64,000 nt of DNA from Clostridia bacterium. Its GTDB lineage: Bacteria; Bacillota; Clostridia; Oscillospirales; Acutalibacteraceae. The notes under the pieces are model-generated. The model saw only the letters and a list, made by a program, of their open reading frames with translations. It searched no databases and was not told where the DNA came from. The stretch spans positions 43,280 through 107,279 of the forward strand of contig JAFXCT010000021.1 of assembly GCA_017521365.1 (NCBI GenBank), read 5' to 3'. Position numbers and translations under genes: made by a program. Shown piece by piece: positions 26,639 through 35,556 of the stretch. Numbering within the stretch: position 1 is the first letter of the stretch; each line of letters starts with the position of its first letter.

Positions 26639-27337
26639 ATGTGGTTTTTGTATTATGACCAGTATTATTTGCTTCTTGTTGTACCTATGCTCATTCTTTC
26701 GCTTGTGGCACAGGTTATGGTCAAATCAGCATTTGCAAAACAGTCCAAGGTGCTTTCTGCAAGAGGTCTTACCGGTGAACAGGCTGCGGCAAGAGTTCTT
26801 TATCACTACGGTATAACCGACGTGCGTATCGAACGTTCAGCTTCCGGCACGCTTTCTGACCACTACGACCCTAAATCAAACGTAATACGTTTATCCGACG
26901 GGGTTTACGGCAGTACAAGCGTTGCCGCAATCGGCATTGCCTGCCACGAGGCGGGACACGCCGCACAGCATGCCCAGGGATATGTGCCGATTAAAATCAG
27001 AAACGCCATACTTCCCGTATGTAATATCGGCTCAAAATTGGGATTGCCGCTTGCTATAATCGGTTATTTTCTCGGCTTTGAGCCTCTGGTTTCCGTTGGC
27101 TTGCTTTTGTATGCTCTTATTGCTGTTTTTCAGTTTGCTACGCTTCCTGTGGAATTTAATGCAAGCAAAAGAGCAATAGCTGTTATTGAAGACACGAATA
27201 TGCTCGGTGTCGAGGAAATCGGCGGAGCAAAGAAAGTCCTTACAGCTGCCGCTATGACTTACGTAACGGCGCTGCTCGTTTCGCTTGCAAACCTTCTCAG
27301 ATTTGTAATACGCTTTTCTTCACGGAGAAACAGATGA
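26639..27337 (+). CDS. Membrane zinc metallopeptidase (Zn_peptidase_2 / YugP-like)
   Basis: A 232-residue integral membrane protease. The zinc motif HEAGH (H103, E104, H107) is preceded by IGIACHE and followed by AAQHAQGYVPIKIRNAI, typical of the neutral zinc metallopeptidase_2 family; the third ligand is probably the Glu in LPVEFNAS. An N-terminal membrane helix (8-28) and three more at about 125-170 and 205-222 are visible. In Clostridia it is commonly encoded between fmt and rsmB, as here, overlapping rsmB by four bases. Its substrates are unknown. Confidence 0.88.
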   Translation: MWFLYYDQYYLLLVVPMLILSLVAQVMVKSAFAKQSKVLSARGLTGEQAAARVLYHYGITDVRIERSASGTLSDHYDPKSNVIRLSDGVYGSTSVAAIGIACHEAGHAAQHAQGYVPIKIRNAILPVCNIGSKLGLPLAIIGYFLGFEPLVSVGLLLYALIAVFQFATLPVEFNASKRAIAVIEDTNMLGVEEIGGAKKVLTAAAMTYVTALLVSLANLLRFVIRFSSRRNR

Positions 27338-28647
27338 AAACTGCAAGACAAACCGCATTTGAGGTTCTAAATAAAATTGAACGGGATAAGTCATATTCAA
27401 ATCTCACTTTGGACAGCTTTTTGTATTCCGCCAATCTTTCGGGGGCTGACAGCGCTTTTGTCAGTGCCTTGGTCTACGGTGTGCTTGAAAGATCAATTTC
27501 CTTGGATTACTGCCTTTCACGCCACCTTAAGCAGCCTTTGAAAAAGCTCAAGCCACAGGTGCTTACAGCCCTCAGGCTTGGTACATATCAGCTTCTTTTT
27601 ATGGATAAAATACCCGTATCGGCTGCTGTTAACGAGAGCGTAACGCTCGTCAAGAAAAACGGCTGTGCTTTTGCTTCGGGTCTTACTAACGCTGTTTTGC
27701 GAGCAGTATCAAAGGAAGGTTTAGTTCTTCCGAGTGATACTGATAAAATTGGATATTACAGCGTAAAATATTCATTTCCCGAGGCTCTGGTAAAGCTTTG
27801 GATTGAAAGCTACGGTGAGGAAAATGCCGTAGGAATTATGTCCTGCTGTGCAGGCAGACCGCCTTTGACAGTCAGGGTAAACACGTTAAGAATTTCTCGT
27901 GATGAGCTGATTGACCGGCTTGAAAAGGACGGCATTACGGCAACTCAATCAACAGTTGAAAATGCCCTTAACCTTGAAAAGTGCGGAGGAATTGAAAGGC
28001 TATCCGGTTTTGAAGACGGACTTTTTCACGTTCAGGATGCAGCTTCACAGCTTTGCACGAAAGCTCTTGAAGCAAAACCCGGTGACAGTGTGCTCGATAT
28101 TTGTTCTGCACCCGGCGGTAAGGCTTTTACCTGTGCGCAGTATATGGAAAACAAGGGTAAAATTCTTGCCTGCGATATTCACAGCCACCGACTTGCACTT
28201 ATTAAAGAAGGTGCTATAAGGCTTGGAATAGACAGCATTGACGTTCTGCGTAACGATGCTTCCGTGTTTAATCCCGATATGCCGCTGTTTGACAAAGTTC
28301 TTTGCGACGTACCTTGTTCGGGACTCGGAATCGTACGCAGAAAGCCCGAAATCCGTCACAAGCCGCTTGATGAAGTTGCTTCACTTCCTGAGCTTCAGTA
28401 TCAGATTTTGTCGAACGCCGCACGATACTTAAAAAAGGGCGGTAGGCTTGTGTATTCAACCTGCGCACTTAACCCTGCGGAAAATGTAAAGGTCTGCGAA
28501 CGCTTTATAAATGAAAACAAAGACTTTATTCTTAAAGATATTTCTGATATTACGGATAATGTATATACAAATAACGGTATGATTACGCTTATGCCGCACA
28601 ATAATTCTACCGACGGCTTTTTTATAGCTGCTTTTGAGAGGAGTTAA
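27334..28647 (+). CDS. rsmB: 16S rRNA (cytosine-967-C5)-methyltransferase RsmB
   Basis: Methylates C967 of 16S rRNA. The N-terminal NusB-like RNA-binding domain (1-140; TARQTAFEVLNKIERDKSYSN) precedes the SAM methyltransferase with DICSAPGGKAFTCA (motif I), the DVPCSGLGIVRRKPEI catalytic loop (first Cys) and the nucleophile-bearing VYSTCALNPAENV. Length 437 is normal. The ATG overlaps the preceding peptidase stop. Confidence 0.95.
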   Translation: MKTARQTAFEVLNKIERDKSYSNLTLDSFLYSANLSGADSAFVSALVYGVLERSISLDYCLSRHLKQPLKKLKPQVLTALRLGTYQLLFMDKIPVSAAVNESVTLVKKNGCAFASGLTNAVLRAVSKEGLVLPSDTDKIGYYSVKYSFPEALVKLWIESYGEENAVGIMSCCAGRPPLTVRVNTLRISRDELIDRLEKDGITATQSTVENALNLEKCGGIERLSGFEDGLFHVQDAASQLCTKALEAKPGDSVLDICSAPGGKAFTCAQYMENKGKILACDIHSHRLALIKEGAIRLGIDSIDVLRNDASVFNPDMPLFDKVLCDVPCSGLGIVRRKPEIRHKPLDEVASLPELQYQILSNAARYLKKGGRLVYSTCALNPAENVKVCERFINENKDFILKDISDITDNVYTNNGMITLMPHNNSTDGFFIAAFERS

Positions 28648-28651
28648 GCTT

Positions 28652-29686
28652 TTGAAAAGAGATATAAAATCTATGACCAAGGCTGAGCTTTCCTCTGCCT
28701 TTTCCGAGCTTGGTCTGCCTGCCTTCCGCACTAAGCAGGTTTGGCAATGGCTGCAGGAAAAGGGTGTTATGTCATTTGATTTAATGACAAATATTTCTAA
28801 AGACCTTCGTGAAAAACTGAAAAATGAGTTTGACATTTTTGGCTGCGAGGTCGAAAAAAAGTCAGTTTCACAGCTTGATTCAACGGTTAAATACTTATTC
28901 AGGCTTATTGACGGTGAATTTATCGAAAGCGTACTGATGAAATACAAGTACGGCTATTCGCTGTGCGTTTCAACACAGGTTGGTTGCCGTATGAACTGCG
29001 CTTTTTGTGCTACGGGTGTTGGCGGTTTCGTCCGCAATCTGACTCCTGCTGAAATACTGAGCCAGATACATGCCGCACAGAATGATATGAACATAAGAGT
29101 TTCGCATATCGTTCTAATGGGTATGGGCGAGCCTATGGATAATTACGACAATGTAATACGTTTTCTCAGGTTAGTCAATGCCGATGACGGACTGAATATC
29201 GGTATGAGGAACATTTCGCTTTCCACCTGCGGAATTATTCCCGGAATAAAGAAGCTGCAGGATGAGGATTTACAGCTTACGCTTTCTGTTTCTCTTCACG
29301 CACCGAACGATGAAATACGTTCACGTCTTATGCCGGTCAATAAAAAATACGGTGTTGACGAGCTTTTGGCAGCCTGCCGTGAATACGGTAAAACCACTTC
29401 ACGCAGAATTTCTTACGAATACGCTATGTTCGGAGGAGTTAACGACAGCGATGAATGTGCAAAAGAGCTTGCGAATAAACTCAAGGGTACGCTGTCACAT
29501 ATAAACCTTATTCCTGCTAACGACGTTACCGAATCGGGGCTGAAATCCAGCACACCCGAAAGGATAAAGCGGTTTACTGAAATTCTTGAAAAAAGCGGAA
29601 GAAACGTTACCGTGCGCCGAAGCCTCGGCGGCGATATTGATGCTTCCTGCGGTCAGTTAAGAAGCAAGCACAAAAGGCTTGATTAA
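28652..29686 (+). CDS. rlmN: Dual-specificity 23S rRNA/tRNA adenine-C2 methyltransferase RlmN
   Basis: A radical-SAM enzyme that methylates A2503 of 23S rRNA and A37 of some tRNAs. The cluster motif CRMNCAFCATG (CxxxCxxC) and the conserved GMGEPMDNYDN are present, as are the C-terminal SLGGDIDASCGQL with the resolving Cys and the earlier substrate-handling region. A TTG start at 28652 is chosen because GAGAGGAG ends eight bases before it; an in-frame TTG at 28634 overlaps rsmB and has no site. The length of 344 is normal. Confidence 0.95.
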   Translation: MKRDIKSMTKAELSSAFSELGLPAFRTKQVWQWLQEKGVMSFDLMTNISKDLREKLKNEFDIFGCEVEKKSVSQLDSTVKYLFRLIDGEFIESVLMKYKYGYSLCVSTQVGCRMNCAFCATGVGGFVRNLTPAEILSQIHAAQNDMNIRVSHIVLMGMGEPMDNYDNVIRFLRLVNADDGLNIGMRNISLSTCGIIPGIKKLQDEDLQLTLSVSLHAPNDEIRSRLMPVNKKYGVDELLAACREYGKTTSRRISYEYAMFGGVNDSDECAKELANKLKGTLSHINLIPANDVTESGLKSSTPERIKRFTEILEKSGRNVTVRRSLGGDIDASCGQLRSKHKRLD

Positions 29687-29761
29687 TATAGATATTTATT
29701 TTGCATTACTCCAACAGAAAGGGGAGGCGCAATACAGTTAATTTTGCGCAGTATTTGCACT

Positions 29762-30493
29762 ATGAAAATCACAGCTAAAACAGATATAGGAAGGGTACGC
29801 AGCAACAATCAGGATGCGTATGCTGCCGGTGAGTTTCCCGGCGGCGTTGCGTGGGCTGTTGTTTGTGACGGTATGGGAGGCGCTGCAGGCGGCAACGTTG
29901 CAAGTGCCGAAGCCGTTAAAATGATAGCTCATTCAATTGACGAGGGATACCGCAACGGTATGCGTCCTTCGTCAATCCGCAACCTGCTTGAATCCGCTAT
30001 AGTTTCCGCAAACGCCTGTCTTTTCGATATGTCACAAAAGGATGAGGCGCTAAACGGTATGGGAACAACCTGTGTTGCCGTGCTTGTTGTCGATTCAACA
30101 GCTTATATTTCACACGTCGGCGACAGCAGAGCTTACGTTGTTACCGAGAACGGCTCTCTTTGCCAGCTTACGAGAGACCATTCCGTTGTTCAGGATTTGG
30201 TTGAAAACGGCAGTATAACACTTGACGAAGCCAAGAATTATCCCGGTAAAAACATAATAACCCGTGCACTCGGTGTGGAAGACTCCGTCACCGTGGATTT
30301 TTGCGAGGAAGACATATCACAGGGCGATATTCTTCTTATGTGTACGGACGGTCTGACCAATTTTGTAAGCGATGAGGATATTGTCGGCGCAGTTTCCCAC
30401 GGCAGCTTTTTTGAGTATGCCGAAAGGCTCATTGCTATGGCAAACGAAAACGGCGGCGCAGATAATATCACGGTTGTTGCAATTGCATTTTAA
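29762..30493 (+). CDS. stp: PP2C-type Ser/Thr protein phosphatase (Stp/PrpC)
   Basis: Dephosphorylates targets of the PASTA kinase encoded next to it. Metal-binding motifs are TDIGRVRSNNQDAY, VVCDGMGGAAGG, SHVGDSRAYV, LTRDHS, LMCTDGLTNFV and GGADNITVV, all intact. The ATG at 29762 gives the family N terminus MKITAKTDIG, but the only good ribosome site, AAGGGGAGG, lies about 35 bases upstream; a small GCGCAA/TTGCGC stem (29727-29749) could bring it nearer, or a TTG at 29744 could be used. The gene precedes prkC by 13 bases. Confidence 0.94.
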   Translation: MKITAKTDIGRVRSNNQDAYAAGEFPGGVAWAVVCDGMGGAAGGNVASAEAVKMIAHSIDEGYRNGMRPSSIRNLLESAIVSANACLFDMSQKDEALNGMGTTCVAVLVVDSTAYISHVGDSRAYVVTENGSLCQLTRDHSVVQDLVENGSITLDEAKNYPGKNIITRALGVEDSVTVDFCEEDISQGDILLMCTDGLTNFVSDEDIVGAVSHGSFFEYAERLIAMANENGGADNITVVAIAF

Positions 30494-30506
30494 GGAGGCG
30501 TAAATT

Positions 30507-32732
30507 ATGGAAAACTACGTTGGTAAGCGTATTGACGGCAGATATGAAATACACGAAATCATAGGTGTAGGCGGTATGGCGGTCGTTTATAAGGCCTACG
30601 ATAATATTGATGACAGAATTGTTGCTGTTAAAATACTCAAGGAAGAGTATATTTCAAATGAAGAATTCCGCAGAAGATTTAAAAACGAATCCAAGTATAT
30701 TGCTGTTCTTTCTCACCCGAATATCGTTAAGGTTTACGATGTCAGCTTTGGTGACCGTCTGCAGTATATCGTAATGGAATATATTGAGGGTATTACGCTT
30801 AAGGAGTATATCCAGCAGCAGGGTGCAATCCAACCCAGAGAGGTTGTACTTTTCGTTACGCAGATTCTCCGTGCCTTGCAGCACGCACACGATAAAGGCA
30901 TAGTTCACCGTGACGTTAAGCCGCAGAATATTATGCTGCTCCAAAACGGAAGCATCAAGGTTACCGATTTCGGCATAGCCAGCTTTAACCGCAGCGATAC
31001 GAGAACAATGTCCGACAGCGCAATCGGCTCCGTACATTATATCAGTCCTGAGCAGGCAAGGGGAGATTTTACCGACGCCAAGGCTGATATATATTCCGTC
31101 GGAGTTGTAATGTACGAAATGCTTACCGGTACGCTTCCTTTCCAATCAGACAGCGCTGTTTCCGTTGCTCTTATGCAGCTTCAGAATGAGCCGGAAAGCC
31201 CCCGTGAAAGGAACGCCGCAGTGCCCGTAGGTCTTGAACAGATTACGATGCACGCAATGCAGAAGCAGCCTTCGGCACGCTATCAGTCTGCGGCACAGAT
31301 GCTTCTTGACATTGATGAGTATAAACGAAATCCGGATATTAAGTTTGATTATTCATATTTCGTAGATAATGAGCCGACAAAGTTCATAGACAGAAAAGAA
31401 ACGGCTGTTAAACCGCAGCCTGTAAAGGAGCCCGTTGCTCCTGCAGAAGAGGACGATATCGTCGATGAAATCGATGATGAGCAGGCACAGTCCAACAGCA
31501 AGCTTATTCCTATTCTCACGGGTGCCGTTGCAGGTCTCGGTGCCGTGCTTGTCGTAATTCTTGCCGTACTGTTCTTCTTTACCGATGTTTTCAAGTCCTC
31601 AGAGCTTAAGGTTCCGCAGTTTATCGGCTTGAACTATGAATCAGAAATAAAGGACAGCTCAAAATACAAGGACTATAACATTGAAATTGAATATGAATAC
31701 AGCGCAGAGTACGAGGTTGGCGACGTAATCAAGCAGAGTCCCGAAAAGGGCGAGAAAATTGATGCTGACGACGTTATTCTTCTTACAATCAATACAAACA
31801 AAACCGCTATCGTCAACGACGTATACGGACAGTCCTATCTCATTGCTAAGCAGACCCTTGAGGCGGCAGGCTTTGTGACGGATTATGAAATGGTTTTCGA
31901 GCCGGATATGGAAGAGGGCATTGTTATTAACACTTCGCCTGAACACGGTGATGAAGCGGCTATCGGCTCAACGGTTGTTATCTACGTTTCCTCTCACACC
32001 GATGCCGATGCTATTGAAACACCTGAAATTGTCGGCTATACTCAGGAAATTGCGCTTGACCTTCTCAAGTCCGTAAATCTTGAATTCGGCGAAATTGTAA
32101 TTGAAGACAGCACACAGCCCGAGGGCACGGTTATTGAGCAGCTTCCCCTGGCCGGCGACCCTATTCACGAGGGTGATAAGGTTGACATCAAGGTAAGCTC
32201 TGGTAAAGCACCCACAAAGCCCGTTGATGTTACCGTGCGCCTGCCCTACAAGAACGGAAACGCAGGCACTCTTAAGGTTTATTTAAATAACGTTTCTGTT
32301 GACGATGCCGGTGCAGAGGTGCTTCTCAACAGCAGCACATACTCGTTTACGGTAAGCGGCTCGGGTAAGGAGGATTCGCTTATCGTTAAGATTGACGGCT
32401 CGGTAATCTATAGCTGTAAAATAGATTTCACCGCTGACCCGATAGTTATTTCCGACGAAAAGACGATTGATGACGTTTATTACGATTCCTTCTATTACGG
32501 CGCAATGAGCATTATTCCGAACGTTGAAGGCAAATCCCGCGAGGATGCGGAGAAAGCACTCAATAATCAGGGCTTTTATAATATAACTGTTGAAACCCAG
32601 ACTACGCTTGAAAATTCAAAGGTAGGCAAGGTAATCAGCCAGAAGCCCGAGCTTAACGGACTTAACAGATATAAGCAGTATTCAACGTCAACAGCTATCG
32701 TAATAGTTATCGGCAAGGGAGTTCTCGGATGA
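30507..32732 (+). CDS. prkC: PASTA-domain Ser/Thr protein kinase PrkC
   Basis: A membrane kinase that senses muropeptides or lipid II and controls cell wall, stress and spore germination. The kinase domain (10-275) has the P-loop IGVGGMAVVY, VAVK (K42), the catalytic loop HRDVKPQN (D136), DFG and SPEQARG. A single membrane helix lies at about 335-358, after an acidic linker (EEDDIVDEIDDE). Four PASTA-like repeats follow, marked by VPQFIGLNY, VNDVYGQSYLIAKQTL, TPEIVGYTQEIALDLL and IPNVEGKSREDAEKAL. Between the third and fourth PASTA units is an extra ~110-residue segment of beta type (VTVRLPYKNGNAG...). It overlaps rsgA by four bases. Confidence 0.95.
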   Translation: MENYVGKRIDGRYEIHEIIGVGGMAVVYKAYDNIDDRIVAVKILKEEYISNEEFRRRFKNESKYIAVLSHPNIVKVYDVSFGDRLQYIVMEYIEGITLKEYIQQQGAIQPREVVLFVTQILRALQHAHDKGIVHRDVKPQNIMLLQNGSIKVTDFGIASFNRSDTRTMSDSAIGSVHYISPEQARGDFTDAKADIYSVGVVMYEMLTGTLPFQSDSAVSVALMQLQNEPESPRERNAAVPVGLEQITMHAMQKQPSARYQSAAQMLLDIDEYKRNPDIKFDYSYFVDNEPTKFIDRKETAVKPQPVKEPVAPAEEDDIVDEIDDEQAQSNSKLIPILTGAVAGLGAVLVVILAVLFFFTDVFKSSELKVPQFIGLNYESEIKDSSKYKDYNIEIEYEYSAEYEVGDVIKQSPEKGEKIDADDVILLTINTNKTAIVNDVYGQSYLIAKQTLEAAGFVTDYEMVFEPDMEEGIVINTSPEHGDEAAIGSTVVIYVSSHTDADAIETPEIVGYTQEIALDLLKSVNLEFGEIVIEDSTQPEGTVIEQLPLAGDPIHEGDKVDIKVSSGKAPTKPVDVTVRLPYKNGNAGTLKVYLNNVSVDDAGAEVLLNSSTYSFTVSGSGKEDSLIVKIDGSVIYSCKIDFTADPIVISDEKTIDDVYYDSFYYGAMSIIPNVEGKSREDAEKALNNQGFYNITVETQTTLENSKVGKVISQKPELNGLNRYKQYSTSTAIVIVIGKGVLG

Positions 32733-33616
32733 GTTCTTTGAACGGTGTTTTAATTAAAGGAATAGGCGGCTTCTACTACGTAGAGGCCGCCGGTGAAATA
32801 TACGAATGCAAGGCCAAAGGTATTCACCGCCGCAAGGGAATGACACCGCTTGCGGGTGATAACGTGCGTATTACGGTGAATAACGAGGGCTATTGCTCGC
32901 TTGATGAAATTCTGGAGCGTAAGAATTTTCTTATCCGTCCGCCCGTTGCCAACATTGACAAGCTCTTTGTCCTTGCTTCAACCTGTGACCCTCTGCCGAG
33001 TACGCTCGTAATTGATAAAATGACAGCTATCGCACAGGACAAGGGAATTGAATGTGCAATTGTTTTCACTAAGGAAGACCTGAAATCCGATGAGGGCCTT
33101 GCGGATATTTACAGAAAATCGGGCTTTGAAACATATACTGTATCCTCCGCAAACGGCACGGGGCTTGATGAAATCCGAAACGCTATCAACGGCAATATTT
33201 GCGTGTTTTCCGGTAATTCCGGTGTTGGTAAATCAACGCTTCTAAACGCTCTCATTCCCGAATTGGCGCTTGAAACGGGCGAAATAAGCGAAAAGCTCGG
33301 CAGGGGACGGCATACGACCCGTCAGGTTGAGCTGTTTAAGGTAGGCGGCGGTTATATTGCCGATACTCCGGGCTTTGCCGCAATTGATATGATGGACACA
33401 AAGCTTATGATAAGAAAGGAAAACCTGCCTTTCTGCTTCAAAGAGTTTCTGCCTTACCTCGGGCTTTGTAAATTTTCAACCTGTACTCACGTTGCCGACA
33501 AGGGCTGTAAAATCTGTGAGGCTATTGAAAACGGCGAGGTTATGAAATCCCGCCACGAAAGCTACGTTGCAATGTACAACGAGGTTAAGGATATAAAAGA
33601 CTGGGAACTTAAATAA
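32729..33616 (+). CDS. rsgA: Ribosome small subunit-dependent GTPase RsgA
   Basis: A late-acting 30S assembly GTPase. The OB fold (1-65) is followed by a circularly permuted GTPase with FTKEDL (G4) before GNSGVGKSTLLNAL (G1) and DTPGF (G3). The C-terminal zinc knuckle is CKFSTCTHVADKGCKIC with conserved Cys and His. At 295 residues it is complete. The stp-prkC-rsgA order is conserved in Firmicutes, and spoVM follows directly as in Bacillus. Confidence 0.95.
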   Translation: MSSLNGVLIKGIGGFYYVEAAGEIYECKAKGIHRRKGMTPLAGDNVRITVNNEGYCSLDEILERKNFLIRPPVANIDKLFVLASTCDPLPSTLVIDKMTAIAQDKGIECAIVFTKEDLKSDEGLADIYRKSGFETYTVSSANGTGLDEIRNAINGNICVFSGNSGVGKSTLLNALIPELALETGEISEKLGRGRHTTRQVELFKVGGGYIADTPGFAAIDMMDTKLMIRKENLPFCFKEFLPYLGLCKFSTCTHVADKGCKICEAIENGEVMKSRHESYVAMYNEVKDIKDWELK

Positions 33617-33675
33617 CACTCAGTAACCCTTTTTTTCTTTCTTTCATAAAATATGACAGAAAGGGGAAATACATA

Positions 33676-33762
33676 ATGAAAATTGTTGTGTTACGCAGTC
33701 CAAAGGCTTTGCAGGGTGTTCTGAGAATGCTGTTCGGCATTAAGAAAATTGAATCGGTTTAG
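33676..33762 (+). CDS. spoVM: Stage V sporulation protein SpoVM (28-residue peptide)
   Basis: A tiny gene that ORF tools would miss. It encodes 28 residues, starting MKIVVLRSPKALQG and ending in a basic stretch (GIKK). Aligned with the 26-residue Bacillus SpoVM as I recall it, K2, P9, K10, L12, G14, R17 and G21 coincide; P9 is the residue important for recognition of membrane curvature. SpoVM is an amphipathic helix that binds the convex forespore membrane and anchors SpoIVA at the start of coat assembly. AAAGGGG lies nine bases before the ATG and a terminator follows the stop codon by nine bases. Its position after prkC-rsgA matches the Bacillus neighbourhood. A CATAAAAT at 33645-33652 might be a sigma-E -10 element, but no -35 match is evident. 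Confidence 0.88.
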   Translation: MKIVVLRSPKALQGVLRMLFGIKKIESV

Positions 33763-33771
33763 TTTTAGCGG

Positions 33772-33807
33772 CCGCCGTATCTGGATTACAGAACGGCGGT
33801 TTTTTTA
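33772..33807 (+). terminator. Rho-independent terminator after spoVM
   Basis: CCGCCGT (33772-33778) pairs with ACGGCGG (33793-33799), followed by eight T residues. Confidence 0.88.
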
Positions 33808-33867
33808 CGTATAAATAATGAAAAGAAAATTATATTTCTAATCTAATATTATAATTGCGGAAAATAT

Positions 33868-33876
33868 TGCTATAAT
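33868..33876 (+). promoter_or_regulatory. Extended -10 promoter of the secreted hydrolase-like gene
   Basis: TGCTATAAT (TGn plus a perfect TATAAT), 21 bases before the TTG start. There is no good -35, as is usual for extended -10 promoters. Confidence 0.5.
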
Positions 33877-33896
33877 GACGTTAAGGAGTTGATTAC

Positions 33897-35456
33897 TTGA
33901 AAAAGATTTTTTCGTTTCTGATGAGCTTTATACTTGTATTTACGCTGATGTTCAGCTCAATGCCCGTTGCAAATGCGGCGCAGGACGGTGCAGATATTCC
34001 CGTTATACATATCAGCGGCCAGGGTGCACAGCTCATAAAATTTAATGAAGACGGCGTAAAGGAAACAATTTTTCCGCTGCAGATTTCCGACGGCTATATA
34101 GAAGAAAAAGCCAAGGAATTTTTGCCTGTTTTCGCAAAAGCTTTTTTTACACAGGAGTGGAGCGAGTTCAGTGAAACTCTTGTGGATATTCTTGTGCCCG
34201 TTTTTGAGCCTATTGCTCTTGACAAAAACGGCGAAGCCTCCGACGGCAGCCGTGCTGACTGGACGTGGTCAAGAGAAACACTGCGAAACTACAGAAATAA
34301 AGACGGTAAATACAGCGCTACTGCGTATAAATTTTATTATGATTTCCGTGTTGACCCGATGAAAACGGCAGACCTTCTGCACAAATATATTGAGGACGTT
34401 TTATACGTAACGGGCGAAGAAAAGGTTGCTCTTTACGGCAGGTGCCTCGGCTCAAATATCGTTGCGGCTTATATGTATAAATACGATGGCGAGTATGTGC
34501 AGGACGTTATTCATTACGCAAGCAGCGTTTACGGCGCAACTCCCTGCAGCAAGGCTTTTACGGGCGAAATGTTCCTTGATGCCGACAGCCTTGACCGTTT
34601 TATGTACGATTACGATTTGGGTCTGGGCGAGCAATACACCGCTCTTTTGCAGTCGTTTGTAACGCTATTCAATAAAACCTACGGTCTTGATATTACCTGC
34701 CTTGCGGTAAATAATGTACTTGAGGATATTTATCTGGACATATTCCCCGAAGTTCTGCGTTCAAGCTATGCAACCTTCCCGTCGTATTGGGGAATGGTAA
34801 GCATCGGCGACTATGAAAAGGCTATGGAAACAGTTTTTTACGGTGCAGATAAGTCGGAGTATGCAGGGCTTATAGAAAAGATTGAATATTACCGTAATAA
34901 CGTTCAGCTTAAGTTTGAGGATTTAGTCAAAGCACAGGAAGAAAAGGGTGTAGAGTTTTCAAATATCGTTAAATACGGCTTCCAGTCAATTCCGATTAAG
35001 GCTGACAGCGAGTCTCTTTCCGACCAGATTGTTACGGTATATGAAAGCAGCTTCGGCGCAACAACCGCAAAATTGGATGAAACACTCTCTGAGAATTATA
35101 TTGCAAACGCCGAAAAAAATTCAACGTTAAAATATATTTCTCCCGACAAGCAGATTGATTCGTCAACCTGTCTGTCACCCGATACTACTTGGTACATCAA
35201 AAACCTTGAGCACAACTATTTCCCCGATTGTGTGAACGGTCTGGTCAGTCAGATTGTAAATAATCGGGCTTATACCGTGTTTACAAGCGAGGAGTATCCG
35301 CAGTACCTTGTTTTTGACAATGATTCGCAGACAGTTTCTCCGATGACAGTTGAGAATTACGACACAACGCAAAGATGGTACGTAACGCTTTTTGATGCTC
35401 TGCGCACTTTATTTGATAATCTGTTTAAAATTATCAGGGAAGCCTTCGCTAAATGA
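33897..35456 (+). CDS. Secreted alpha/beta-hydrolase-like protein with Cys in the nucleophile elbow
   Basis: A 519-residue exported protein: basic MKK, a hydrophobic core and an ANA-type signal-peptidase site near residue 28. The mature part begins with IPVIHISGQGAQL, like the oxyanion-loop strand of lipases, and a predicted nucleophile elbow reads YGRCLGSNIV (G181-R-C183-L-G185), that is GxCxG rather than GxSxG. A later His (H439, in LEHNYFPD) is placed like the catalytic His. If active, it would be a thiol-type hydrolase as in dienelactone hydrolases, or else a catalytically dead fold. The TTG start follows AAGGAG. It has its own promoter and terminator, so it is monocistronic. Family assignment is by pattern only. 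Confidence 0.55.
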   Translation: MKKIFSFLMSFILVFTLMFSSMPVANAAQDGADIPVIHISGQGAQLIKFNEDGVKETIFPLQISDGYIEEKAKEFLPVFAKAFFTQEWSEFSETLVDILVPVFEPIALDKNGEASDGSRADWTWSRETLRNYRNKDGKYSATAYKFYYDFRVDPMKTADLLHKYIEDVLYVTGEEKVALYGRCLGSNIVAAYMYKYDGEYVQDVIHYASSVYGATPCSKAFTGEMFLDADSLDRFMYDYDLGLGEQYTALLQSFVTLFNKTYGLDITCLAVNNVLEDIYLDIFPEVLRSSYATFPSYWGMVSIGDYEKAMETVFYGADKSEYAGLIEKIEYYRNNVQLKFEDLVKAQEEKGVEFSNIVKYGFQSIPIKADSESLSDQIVTVYESSFGATTAKLDETLSENYIANAEKNSTLKYISPDKQIDSSTCLSPDTTWYIKNLEHNYFPDCVNGLVSQIVNNRAYTVFTSEEYPQYLVFDNDSQTVSPMTVENYDTTQRWYVTLFDALRTLFDNLFKIIREAFAK

Positions 35457-35469
35457 GGGCTTCCTTTTA
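35438..35469 (+). terminator. Terminator overlapping the end of the hydrolase-like gene
   Basis: GGAAGCC (35438-35444) and GGCTTCC (35458-35464) pair across the stop codon, followed by TTTTAT. Confidence 0.8.
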
Positions 35470-35499
35470 TATTAATTGGTTATAATTTTGTAATATTTA

Positions 35500-35528
35500 T
35501 TGAATTTTATTTTCTTTAATGTTATTCT
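35500..35528 (+). promoter_or_regulatory. Probable promoter of the corrinoid/GPH operon
   Basis: TTGAAT at 35500-35505, a 17-base spacer and TATTCT at 35523-35528, with AAAGGAG before the TTG start at 35557. No cobalamin riboswitch or other long leader is visible in the 90-base gap. Confidence 0.5.
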
Positions 35529-35556
35529 GTAAGAAAATGCAAAAGGAGTAAGTAAT

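Noticed and set aside
35457-35556. Cobalamin riboswitch ahead of the corrinoid operon
   Set aside because: The gap is about 100 bases, AT-rich, holds a terminator and promoter, and shows no B12-box-like sequence.
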